From NCBI GenBank assembly GCA_016206635.1, contig JACQRF010000167.1, positions 1 to 8,353 on the forward strand: a stretch of 8,353 nt of DNA, given 5' to 3'. Shown here piece by piece: positions 1-7,388 of the stretch. The position numbers and the translations under genes are program-made. The notes below the pieces were generated by a model. The model made no database searches. It saw only the letters and a program-made list of their open reading frames with translations, and was not told the DNA's origin. Within the stretch, counting starts at the first letter, position 1; every line of letters begins with the position of its first letter. This DNA comes from Candidatus Omnitrophota bacterium (GTDB lineage Bacteria > Omnitrophota > Gorgyraeia > 1-14-0-20-64-10 > JACQQZ01).

Positions 1-1707
<1,707 letters not shown>

Positions 1708-1737
1708 AGTTGGGGAACCGGTCCCTGGCCGCCCCGC

Positions 1738-2646
1738 ATGAAATGGCTGCGTCGTGTGGGGCTGGTCGTCGTCTCGGCGGCGGCGATGGCGGTGGTCATC
1801 GCGGTGGCGGGCGGGTTCCTGCTTGCCCGTCTGTGGCCGGTGGTCCAGGGCCAGTGGCCGGCGGCCGGGGGCGCGGTCCACTGGGTAGTGGACTTCGACC
1901 GGCGGCAGTGGCGCGTCACGTCGGAACCGCCGGCTGGCGGCGCGGTGGCCGCGTCGGGGACGCTGGCGGCGTGGCGATCGCCGGCGGGCGAGATCGTCAT
2001 TCGCGACGTCAAGGCCGGGCCGCTCACGATTTCCACGACGGCGCGCTGGACCGCTGCCTGGACGCTCTGGCCGCCGGGGCTTGAGGGCACGATCGCGACG
2101 ACCGGCACCACGGCCAACCGCCAGCCGGTCAGCGAGTCCTCAGCCCGGTGGCGGATCACGCCGCGCCGTCTGGTCATCCACGAGGCGACGCTCGGCGCCC
2201 ACTGCCGGCTCGCCGGCTCCGTGGGATGGGCCCCGCCGCACCCGCTGGACCTCTCGGCGGACCTGCGGGACGCTGACGCCGCCCGCGTGGCGGCGGTGAT
2301 CGAGCCGGGGAAAACGCCGCTGGCGGGCGGGATCGTCACGGGGCGCGTTGCCGTGACCGGCCCCCTCGCGGCGCCGCGCCTGCATGGGGCGTTGACGGCC
2401 CGGGACGGCAAGCTGGGCGCCACGCCGTTTGACAGCGCCGAGGTGCAGTTCAACGGCCAGGGGACGATCATCCGGTTCGTCAAGGCCCACCTGCGCCAGG
2501 CCTCCACGCTCGTGGCCGTCGAGGGATTTCTGGACGTGGCGAAGCTGGGGACCTCCGCGGTGTTCCAGGACATGCGCTTGATCCCGCAGGCGCTCACGCC
2601 ATCGGCGTCAGATCGCCAGATGGCCTTGAGCCGTCGGGGGGACTAA
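1738..2646 (+). CDS. Short membrane-anchored AsmA/TamB-like protein (probable envelope lipid-transport factor)
   Basis: A 302-residue protein with a basic N-terminus (MKWLRR), one hydrophobic segment at about residues 8-31, and a long alternating polar/hydrophobic region expected to lie in the periplasm. Residues ~165-255 resemble the repeat style of AsmA/TamB/YhdP-type bridge proteins: a 'PLDLSADLRD' strand, a 'GPLAAPRLHG' motif at 208-217, then 'ARDGKLGATPFDSAEV'. Members of that superfamily form lipid-carrying beta grooves between inner and outer membranes, but most are much longer than 300 residues, so this would be a minimal or divergent member. I see no clear Shine-Dalgarno before the ATG at 1738; the start is chosen because it gives a clean signal anchor and follows clpC by 30 nt. 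The mlaE start lies 4 nt after its stop, so it is probably co-transcribed with the lipid transporter. The family call rests on sequence style only. It could instead be an unrelated hypothetical beta-rich exported protein. Confidence 0.6.
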   Translation: MKWLRRVGLVVVSAAAMAVVIAVAGGFLLARLWPVVQGQWPAAGGAVHWVVDFDRRQWRVTSEPPAGGAVAASGTLAAWRSPAGEIVIRDVKAGPLTISTTARWTAAWTLWPPGLEGTIATTGTTANRQPVSESSARWRITPRRLVIHEATLGAHCRLAGSVGWAPPHPLDLSADLRDADAARVAAVIEPGKTPLAGGIVTGRVAVTGPLAAPRLHGALTARDGKLGATPFDSAEVQFNGQGTIIRFVKAHLRQASTLVAVEGFLDVAKLGTSAVFQDMRLIPQALTPSASDRQMALSRRGD

Positions 2647-2650
2647 GCGG

Positions 2651-3475
2651 ATGCCGTGGAAATCCGCATCCCGCGCGCACCTGACCCACTCCGTCCAGCA
2701 GGCGCTCGAGCACGTCGGCGATCGGATGCTGGGGTTCTTCAGTTATCTCGGCGGCACCTCGCTCCTCTTTGGCCGGACCGTGGTCAGCGCGGTCACGACG
2801 CCGTTCCGCCGCCGCCTCGCCATCGAGCAGATGGACAAGGTGGGCGTGCAGAGCGTCCCGATCGTCTTTCTCACGGCGCTGTTCACCGGGATCGTCCTCG
2901 GCATGCAGACGGCGTACCAGCTCCAGCAGATCGGCGCCGAGACCTACATCGCCAAGATCGTCGGGTTGTCCATCGTCCGCGAGTTAGGGCCCGTCCTGAC
3001 GGCCCTCGTGGTCACGGGCCGGGTCGGGGCCTCGATCACCGCCGAGCTGGGGACGATGCGGGTCACCGAGCAGATCGACGCCTTGGAATCGCTGGCGACG
3101 AGCCCGATCCAGTATCTCGTCGTCCCGCGGTTCGTGGCCCTGCTGGTCATGCTGCCGCTCTTGACGGTGGTGGCGGACGTGGTGGGGATCTTCGGGGGGT
3201 ATCTCCTGGGCGTCTACAAGCTGGGCATTTCCCCGACGCTCTATCTCCAGATGACGTGGGACGTGATCCAGCTGAAGGATGTCTTCACCGGATTGTTCAA
3301 GTCCGCCCTCTTCGCGATGATCGTGGCGACGGTCGCCAGTTTCGAGGGATTTTCGACGACGGGGGGCGCGGAGGGGGTCGGCCGCTCGACGACGTTGGCG
3401 GTGGTCGTGTCGTTCATCCTGATCGTGGCGGCCGATTGCCTGGCGACCGCGGTCTTTTATTTCGTGTTCCCGTGA
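2651..3475 (+). CDS. mlaE: MlaE-family ABC transporter permease (MCE-type lipid transport)
   Basis: Inner-membrane permease of the MlaFEDB/MCE class, which moves phospholipids between the inner membrane and periplasmic carriers. The 274-residue protein has the family core: RELGP at residues 110-114 followed by GRVGASITAELGTMRVTEQI (123-142), the segment next to the ATPase-contact helix. Hydrophobic segments lie at about 66-90, 155-188, 215-230 and 247-271. Length matches standalone MlaE proteins (about 260 residues) with a modest N-terminal extension, and there is no fused STAS/MlaB domain. The ATG at 2651 is supported by a G-rich Shine-Dalgarno (GGGGGGA, 2636-2642) overlapping the end of the upstream gene. 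It is followed after 3 nt by the mlaF start. Family assignment is firm; substrate (phospholipid or another hydrophobic molecule) is inferred. Confidence 0.95.
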   Translation: MPWKSASRAHLTHSVQQALEHVGDRMLGFFSYLGGTSLLFGRTVVSAVTTPFRRRLAIEQMDKVGVQSVPIVFLTALFTGIVLGMQTAYQLQQIGAETYIAKIVGLSIVRELGPVLTALVVTGRVGASITAELGTMRVTEQIDALESLATSPIQYLVVPRFVALLVMLPLLTVVADVVGIFGGYLLGVYKLGISPTLYLQMTWDVIQLKDVFTGLFKSALFAMIVATVASFEGFSTTGGAEGVGRSTTLAVVVSFILIVAADCLATAVFYFVFP

Positions 3476-3478
3476 TCC

Positions 3479-4228
3479 ATGATTGACATCATCAATCTGT
3501 GCAAGGCGTTCAACGGCCGCCCGGTGCTGGACACGCTGAACCTGACGATCCAGGGTGGCGAGACGATGGTCATCATCGGCCGCAGCGGGTGCGGCAAGTC
3601 GGTCCTGCTCAAGCATATCCTCGGGCTGCTGCGCCCCGACAGCGGGCAGGTGCTGGTGGATCAGCAGGACGTCCCCCGCCTGGACGGGGAAGCGTTGCAG
3701 AAGGTCCGCATGCGGTTCGGCCTGGTGTTCCAGGGCGCGGCGCTCTTCGATTCGCTGACCGTCGGGGAGAACGTGGGCTTCGCCCTGCGGGAGCACCGGG
3801 CGCTGCCGGCGGCGGCCATCGAGGCGAGGATCGCCGAGGCGCTGGCCCTCGTCGGGTTGAAAGGCATCGAGCGGATGAAGCCGGCCGAGTTGTCCGGCGG
3901 CATGCGCAAGCGCGTGGCCATCGCCCGCGCGCTGGCCATCCGCCCGGAGTACCTGCTGTTCGATGAGCCGACGACCGGGCTCGACCCGGTGATGGCCGAC
4001 ATCGTCAATACCTTGATCAAGCAACTGCACAGCCAGTTGGGCGTCACCGTGATCGTCGTCACGCACGACATGGTCAGCGCGTACAAGATCGGCACCCGCA
4101 TCGCCATGCTGTACGACGGCCGGATCATCGCCCTCGGCACGCCGGCCGAGATCCAGCAGACGACGCACCCGGTCGTGCATCAGTTCATCCATGGGGAAGC
4201 GGAAGGGCCGATCACCGCCCTCGCGTAA
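3479..4228 (+). CDS. mlaF: MlaF-family ABC transporter ATP-binding protein
   Basis: Cytoplasmic ATPase that powers the MlaE permease. At 249 residues it shows a full ABC nucleotide-binding domain: Walker A GRSGCGKS (34-41), Q-loop Q85 in VFQGAALFDSLTV, signature LSGGMRKR (138-145), Walker B YLLFDEP (158-164) with the following TTGLDP, and the switch histidine H196 in VTHDM. The LSGGMRKR signature and the VFQ-AALFDSLTV stretch are typical of the MlaF/Ttg2A subfamily rather than generic ABC importers. The start lies 3 nt after the mlaE stop, implying translational coupling. The C-terminal stretch after the TPAEI motif (HPVVHQFIHGEAEGPI) fits the MlaF tail. The MlaD gene follows only after an unusual 133-nt gap. 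Confidence 0.96.
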   Translation: MIDIINLCKAFNGRPVLDTLNLTIQGGETMVIIGRSGCGKSVLLKHILGLLRPDSGQVLVDQQDVPRLDGEALQKVRMRFGLVFQGAALFDSLTVGENVGFALREHRALPAAAIEARIAEALALVGLKGIERMKPAELSGGMRKRVAIARALAIRPEYLLFDEPTTGLDPVMADIVNTLIKQLHSQLGVTVIVVTHDMVSAYKIGTRIAMLYDGRIIALGTPAEIQQTTHPVVHQFIHGEAEGPITALA

Positions 4229-4249
4229 GAAGATAACAGGTGTTAGGAG
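4229..4249 (+). repeat. Direct repeat copy 1 with internal TAACA-N2-TGTTA dyad
   Basis: This 21-base sequence begins immediately after the mlaF stop codon. It matches 4333-4353 at 20 of 21 positions, with a period of 104 nt. It contains the inverted repeat TAACA (4234-4238) - GG - TGTTA (4241-4245), followed at once by a Shine-Dalgarno-like AGGAG that has no ATG or GTG at usable distance. The only difference between copies (G4239 versus A4343) lies in the 2-nt dyad spacer. It may be an operator, a duplicated leader segment or a target-site duplication; the sequence does not say which. Confidence 0.75.
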
Positions 4250-4284
4250 ATACGCTGAGCCGTTGACCTCTGAAGGAAGGGGCC

Positions 4285-4311
4285 CAAGGGGAAACCCTGG
4301 GTTTCCCCTTG
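4285..4311. repeat. Perfect 27-nt palindrome (13-bp arms) between mlaF and mlaD
   Basis: The arms 4285-4297 (CAAGGGGAAACCC) and 4299-4311 (GGGTTTCCCCTTG) are exact reverse complements around a single central T at 4298. As RNA this would form a very stable hairpin of about 12 bp with a 3-nt loop. No T-run follows on either strand, so it is not a standard intrinsic terminator. It could be an mRNA processing or stability hairpin, an attenuator, a protein-binding site or a copy of a dispersed palindromic repeat. Confidence 0.85.
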
Positions 4312-4332
4312 AGATGACAGACGCATTGCCAG

Positions 4333-4353
4333 GAAGATAACAAGTGTTAGGAG
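4333..4353 (+). repeat. Direct repeat copy 2, directly upstream of mlaD
   Basis: Second copy of the 21-base repeat at 4229-4249. The TAACA (4338-4342) and TGTTA (4345-4349) arms are conserved and the spacer reads AG instead of GG. Its 3' end forms most of the mlaD Shine-Dalgarno sequence, so anything bound to the dyad would cover or abut the mlaD ribosome binding site. Confidence 0.75.
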
Positions 4354-4354
4354 G
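4349..4354 (+). promoter_or_regulatory. mlaD Shine-Dalgarno AGGAGG (fixes the start)
   Basis: A perfect AGGAGG lies 7 nt before the ATG at 4362. This rules out the in-frame GTG at 4344, which lies upstream of the motif, as the mlaD start. Confidence 0.85.
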
Positions 4355-4361
4355 CAGCTGC

Positions 4362-5117
4362 ATGCTCGCGACCCGGGAAGTGAAAGTCGGACTCCTCGTC
4401 TTCCTCGCCGTCATTTTCCTGGCGGTGATCGTGTTCTCCGTCAGTGATTTTTACAGCTTCTCGCCCGGCTATCGCCTGCGGGTGCTGTTCAACTCGGCCG
4501 GCGGGATCGACGTGGGGGCCCCGGTCCGGCTGGCGGGCGTCACCGTCGGCGAGGTGCAGCAGGTCCGCGTCTCGGGCGGCTCGGAGGCGACGACGCAGGC
4601 GGAACTCGTCGTCTGGGTGAAGGATTTCGCCAAATTCGAGGACGACGCCGTCGCCTACATCAACACGTCCGGCCTCATCGGGGAAAAATACCTGGAGGTG
4701 ACGCCGGGGACCCGCGGGGCCCGGCTGCTCCAGGACGGCGAGGCGTTGCGGGGCCAGGACAGCGTCGCGATGACGCAGTTCATGAATACGGGGTACGAGG
4801 TGGTGGCGCAGCTCAACAAGACGATCGCCGCCATCCACGCGATCGTCGGCGATGAGGAAACCCGGGCGGCGCTGAAGGGGGCGGTGACGAATTCCCAGGA
4901 GGTGACCGGGGAGCTCAAGACGCTGCTGGCCACGGCCAACACGTTCATGGAGAAGCTCAGCCGCGGGGAGGGCACCATCGGGCGCCTCTTGACGGAGGAC
5001 GCGATCTACCGCGATCTCGAGGCCACCGTGAAAGACATCCGCGCCCATCCGTGGAAGCTGTTCATCCGGACCAAAGAGAAAACGCCGCCGGCGTCGGCGG
5101 CGGGAGGCCGGCGATGA
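4362..5117 (+). CDS. mlaD: MlaD-like MCE-domain substrate-binding protein
   Basis: Membrane-anchored periplasmic MCE protein, which forms the ring that receives lipid from MlaE/MlaF. The 251-residue product has one N-terminal transmembrane segment (about residues 9-28) and a single MCE domain (about 37-116: YRLRVLFNSAGGIDVGAPVRLAGVTVG... ending near GEKYLEVTPG). A long helical tail (about 137-226) follows, with the GEGTIGRLLTEDAIYRDL segment often seen after MCE domains. The ATG at 4362 is chosen over an in-frame GTG at 4344 because a perfect AGGAGG precedes it by 7 nt. The stop TGA overlaps the next gene's ATG (ATGA, 5114-5117). No MlaC, MlaB or MlaA gene is visible nearby, so the partner that carries lipid across the periplasm is not identified here. 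Confidence 0.94.
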   Translation: MLATREVKVGLLVFLAVIFLAVIVFSVSDFYSFSPGYRLRVLFNSAGGIDVGAPVRLAGVTVGEVQQVRVSGGSEATTQAELVVWVKDFAKFEDDAVAYINTSGLIGEKYLEVTPGTRGARLLQDGEALRGQDSVAMTQFMNTGYEVVAQLNKTIAAIHAIVGDEETRAALKGAVTNSQEVTGELKTLLATANTFMEKLSRGEGTIGRLLTEDAIYRDLEATVKDIRAHPWKLFIRTKEKTPPASAAGGRR

Positions 5118-6139
5118 ATTTGCTGATCGTCCGTGTCTTTTTCGCGCTCATCTGCATGGTCATCGGCCGTCAATTCGGGCTCAGCGTGGACGACCCGGCG
5201 GCCGGGACGTGGGGCGCGCTGATCGGGCTGGGCGGGGCGCTGCTCCTGATCGGCCTGGAATTCTTCCTGAAAAATGTCTCGAGCCGCGGGCTGTCGGCGG
5301 CGGTGTTCGGGCTGCTGTTCGGGCTGATCCTGGCCCATCTGATCAGTAACGCGCTGTCCATCGTGCCGCTCAGCGATCAGGTGCTGGCGGCGGTGCGGAC
5401 CGCCGTCCTCGCCGTGTTCTGTTACCTCGGGATGGTGATCGCGATGCGCGGGCGCGACGAGTTCAACCTGATCATCCCGTACGTCAAGCTGGCCCGCCAG
5501 GACGAGCGGGAGGACATGGTGCTGCTGGACACGAGCGTGATCATTGACGGGCGGATCGCCGACATCTGCCAAACCCGCTTCATCGAAGGGCGGTTCATCG
5601 TCCCCCGGTTCGTGCTGAAAGAGCTGCAGCAGGTGGCCGACTCGCAGGACCCGATCAAGCGCAATCGGGGGCGCCGCGGGCTGGACGTCCTCGGGCGGTT
5701 GCAGAAGACCCCGCACGTCGAGGCGAAGATCCACGAGGAAGATTTCCCGGAGCTCCACGACGTGGACGCCAAGCTGGTGAAGCTGGCGAAGATCCTCAGC
5801 GCGAAAATCCTCACGAACGATTACAACTTGAACAAAGTCGCGGAGCTGCAGGGCGTGCGCGTGCTGAATCTCAATGAGCTGGCCAACGCCCTCAAGCCGG
5901 TCGTGCTGCCGGGCGAGGTGCTGGACGTCCGGGTCGTCAAGGAGGGGAAGGAGTACAACCAAGGCGTGGCGTATCTCGACGATGGGACCATGGTCGTCGA
6001 GGAGAACGGGCGCCCCGTGATCGGCCAGCCGACCCGCGTCGTCGTGAGCAGCGTCCTGCAGACGGCCGCCGGGCGGATGATCTTCGCCCGATTGGAAGGC
6101 AATGGGCAGCGCCCGCCCCCGCCGCGCCCGCCGCGCTAA
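5114..6139 (+). CDS. yacL: YacL-type PIN-TRAM domain integral membrane protein
   Basis: A 341-residue protein of the PIN/TRAM family typified by Bacillus YacL. It has four predicted membrane segments (about residues 3-18, 32-51, 62-79, 90-110), then a cytoplasmic PIN nuclease domain from about residue 135. Acidic residues at the expected catalytic positions are D139 (LLDTSVIIDGRI), E170 (LKEL), D218 (DVDAKL) and D236 (TNDYN). A TRAM RNA-binding domain follows (about 264-327, from VVLPGEVLDVRVVKEGK to AAGRMIFARL). The start at 5114 is preferred over an in-frame ATG at 5051 because it overlaps the mlaD stop as ATGA and begins right at the first membrane helix, as in the family. The last residues (PPPPRPPR) are proline/arginine-rich and lie in the 38-nt overlap with ispD. 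The biological role of the family is poorly known; RNA cleavage or sensing is inferred from the domains. Confidence 0.93.
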   Translation: MNLLIVRVFFALICMVIGRQFGLSVDDPAAGTWGALIGLGGALLLIGLEFFLKNVSSRGLSAAVFGLLFGLILAHLISNALSIVPLSDQVLAAVRTAVLAVFCYLGMVIAMRGRDEFNLIIPYVKLARQDEREDMVLLDTSVIIDGRIADICQTRFIEGRFIVPRFVLKELQQVADSQDPIKRNRGRRGLDVLGRLQKTPHVEAKIHEEDFPELHDVDAKLVKLAKILSAKILTNDYNLNKVAELQGVRVLNLNELANALKPVVLPGEVLDVRVVKEGKEYNQGVAYLDDGTMVVEENGRPVIGQPTRVVVSSVLQTAAGRMIFARLEGNGQRPPPPRPPR

Positions 6140-6881
6140 CGCGCACCCGCGGGTCGCCGTGATCATCACGGCGGCGGGGATCGGCGCCCGGTTTGGCGGC
6201 CGGCGGCACAAGGCGTTCGTCCCGCTCCACGGCCGCCCCATGGTGGCGTGGAGCCTGCTGGCGTGCGAGGCGGCGCCGGCGGTGGCCGACGTGGTGGTGA
6301 CCGTGCATCCGGCCGATGCGCCGCGGGCCCGGGCCGTCGTCCGGCGGTACCGGTGCCGCAAGGTCCGCGCGATCGTCCGTGGCGGCGCCACGCGCGCCGA
6401 GTCAGTGGCCCGCGGGCTGGCGGCCGTCCCGCCGGCCGCGGCGATCGTCGCGGTCCACGACGCGGCCCGGCCGCTCGTGACGCCGGCCTTGATTGCGCGG
6501 GTGGCGGCCGCGGCCGCGCGGGACGGCGCGGCGTTGGCCGCCGCGCCGGTGGCGCCGACGATCAAACGCGTCGACGCCCGCGGCCGCGTCGTGGAGACGC
6601 TCGACCGCCGCCGGCTCTGGGCGGCGCAGACCCCGCAGGCGTTCCGGCGGGAGCTGCTGGTCGCCGCCTACCGGCGGGTGCGCGGCCGCGCCCGGGGCGC
6701 GGCGACGGATGAGGCGATGCTGCTGGAACGGTGCGGCGTGCGCAGCCGCATCGTGGAAGAGGGCGCGAGGAACATGAAGATCACGACACCGGACGATCTG
6801 CGCATGGCGGCGGCGGTGCTCTCCTCACCCCATCCCTCTCCCCGGAGGGGAGAGGGAACGAGGGTGAGGGGGGAGGGGTGA
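6102..6881 (+). CDS. ispD: 2-C-methyl-D-erythritol 4-phosphate cytidylyltransferase
   Basis: Third step of the MEP pathway: joins MEP and CTP to give CDP-methylerythritol and pyrophosphate. The 259-residue protein has the family signatures: TAAGIGARFGG (23-33, with R30), K37, VHDAARPLV (118-126, D120), APTIKRVD (151-158), QTPQAFRR (176-183), TDEAMLLE (202-209) and NMKITTPDDL (224-233, K226). R30, K37, D120 and K226 correspond to E. coli R20, K27, D106 and K213. The ATG at 6102 lies inside the end of yacL (38-nt overlap) with a close GGAAGG upstream. The next in-frame start, GTG at 6159, would cut into the first strand, so 6102 is kept, leaving about 16 Arg/Ala-rich residues ahead of the domain. 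The normal fold should end near L240; residues 241-259 (SSPHPSPRRGEG...) are encoded by a palindromic repeat-like element. Confidence 0.95.
   Translation: MGSARPRRARRANAHPRVAVIITAAGIGARFGGRRHKAFVPLHGRPMVAWSLLACEAAPAVADVVVTVHPADAPRARAVVRRYRCRKVRAIVRGGATRAESVARGLAAVPPAAAIVAVHDAARPLVTPALIARVAAAAARDGAALAAAPVAPTIKRVDARGRVVETLDRRRLWAAQTPQAFRRELLVAAYRRVRGRARGAATDEAMLLERCGVRSRIVEEGARNMKITTPDDLRMAAAVLSSPHPSPRRGEGTRVRGEG
6823..6869. repeat. Palindromic repeat-like element translated as the IspD C-terminus
   Basis: Outer arms 6823-6830 (CCTCACCC) and 6862-6869 (GGGTGAGG) pair over 8 bp. Inner arms 6834-6843 (CCCTCTCCCC) and 6847-6856 (GGGGAGAGGG) pair over 10 bp around a GGA loop, with a 3/5-nt internal loop between the stems. 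The CCCTCTCCCC...GGGGAGAGGG pattern, and the translated 'PSPRRGEG..VRGEG' peptide, match by eye a dispersed palindrome seen in many GC-rich Gram-negative genomes. That recognition is from memory and copy number in this genome is not known. It lies in the ispD frame without a stop, so it lengthens the protein. Confidence 0.8.
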
Positions 6882-6885
6882 GGGG
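6862..6885 (+). promoter_or_regulatory. Putative G-quadruplex motif over the ispF ribosome binding site
   Basis: Four G-runs at 6862-6864, 6868-6873, 6875-6878 and 6882-6885 are separated by loops TGA, A and TGA. This satisfies the usual G3+N1-7 four-tract rule on the coding strand and hence also in the mRNA. It includes the ispD stop codon and the ispF Shine-Dalgarno (GGAGGGG, 6872-6878), and its last G is the first base of the ispF GTG start. Folding is predicted from pattern only. Confidence 0.55.
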
Positions 6886-7388
6886 TGTCGACGCGCGTGG
6901 GGTTCGGCTTTGACGTCCACCGCCTGGTCGCCGGCCGCCCGCTGATCATCGGCGGCGTGCCGATCCCGTTCGCCAAAGGCTTGCTGGGGCATTCGGATGC
7001 CGATGTGGCGCTGCACGCGGTGGCCAGCGCGCTGCTGGGCGCCGTCGGCGCCGGCGACCTTGGCACGCATTTCCCGGACACCGATCCTCGGTGGAAGGGG
7101 GCGTCCAGCCGCCGCTTGCTCGCGGAGGTCGTGCGGCTGGTGCGGCGGTCTGGCGGCCGCGTCGGAAACGCCGATGTCACGGTGCTGGCCCAGCGCCCGC
7201 GCCTGGAGCCGTACAAGGCGCGGATCCGCGCCGGCCTGGCGCGGCAGCTCGGCGTGCCGGCGGCCTGCGTGAACGTCAAGGCCTCCACGTATGAGGGGAT
7301 TGGCCCCATCGGCCACGGCCGCGCGCTGGCGGCGTACGCCGTGGCGACGGTGACGATCGGCGCGCGCCGACGGAGACGACAGTCATGA
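6885..7388 (+). CDS. ispF: 2-C-methyl-D-erythritol 2,4-cyclodiphosphate synthase
   Basis: Fifth MEP-pathway enzyme: cyclises CDP-methylerythritol 2-phosphate to MEcPP with release of CMP, as a homotrimer with a metal ion at each subunit interface. The 167-residue length fits the family. Metal ligands D10 and H12 (GFDVHR) and H44 (DVALHA) are present, as are GHSDAD (35-40), D58, FPDTDP (63-68) and the C-terminal ASTYEG segment with E137 (E. coli E135). In the next loop, E. coli GRGEG (141-145) reads GHGRA here, so the trimer-cavity Arg142 and Glu144 equivalents are H144 and R146. The start is GTG at 6885, 4 nt after the ispD stop, with GGAGGGG at 6-nt spacing. The stop overlaps the cysE ATG (ATGA at 7385-7388). 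The final ARRRRRQS tail is strongly basic. Confidence 0.96.
   Translation: MSTRVGFGFDVHRLVAGRPLIIGGVPIPFAKGLLGHSDADVALHAVASALLGAVGAGDLGTHFPDTDPRWKGASSRRLLAEVVRLVRRSGGRVGNADVTVLAQRPRLEPYKARIRAGLARQLGVPAACVNVKASTYEGIGPIGHGRALAAYAVATVTIGARRRRRQS

Noticed and set aside
1708..1737. Terminator or promoter between clpC and the AsmA-like gene
   Set aside because: Only 30 nt with an imperfect short dyad around ACCGGT; no T-run and no recognisable promoter boxes.
4263..4292. Sigma-70 promoter starting at TTGACC
   Set aside because: The -35-like box is not followed by a -10-like sequence at 16-18 nt; the region there is G-rich.
4285..4311. Rho-independent terminator for mlaF
   Set aside because: The hairpin is strong but no T-run follows on either strand, and mlaD downstream belongs to the same functional set.
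4250..4332. MITE-type insertion with target-site duplications
   Set aside because: Flanking direct repeats are suggestive, but the ends of the 83-bp segment show no convincing terminal inverted repeats and a 21-bp duplication is long for common MITEs. Kept only as an alternative explanation.
4263..4340. Possible 25-codon leader peptide with TTG start in the mlaF-mlaD gap
   Set aside because: The start is TTG with a 13-nt gap to the nearest Shine-Dalgarno-like AGGAG, and the frame simply reads through the palindrome. There is no independent support.
2984..4414. Long open frame on the minus strand (476 codons) opposite mlaE-mlaF-mlaD
   Set aside because: Antisense to three confidently identified genes; its Arg/His/Asp/Gln-rich translation has no recognisable domain. 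It is the usual open antisense frame of GC-rich coding DNA.
5006..6565. Long minus-strand open frame (519 codons) opposite yacL and ispD
   Set aside because: Low-complexity product without motifs, opposite genes with full catalytic signatures.
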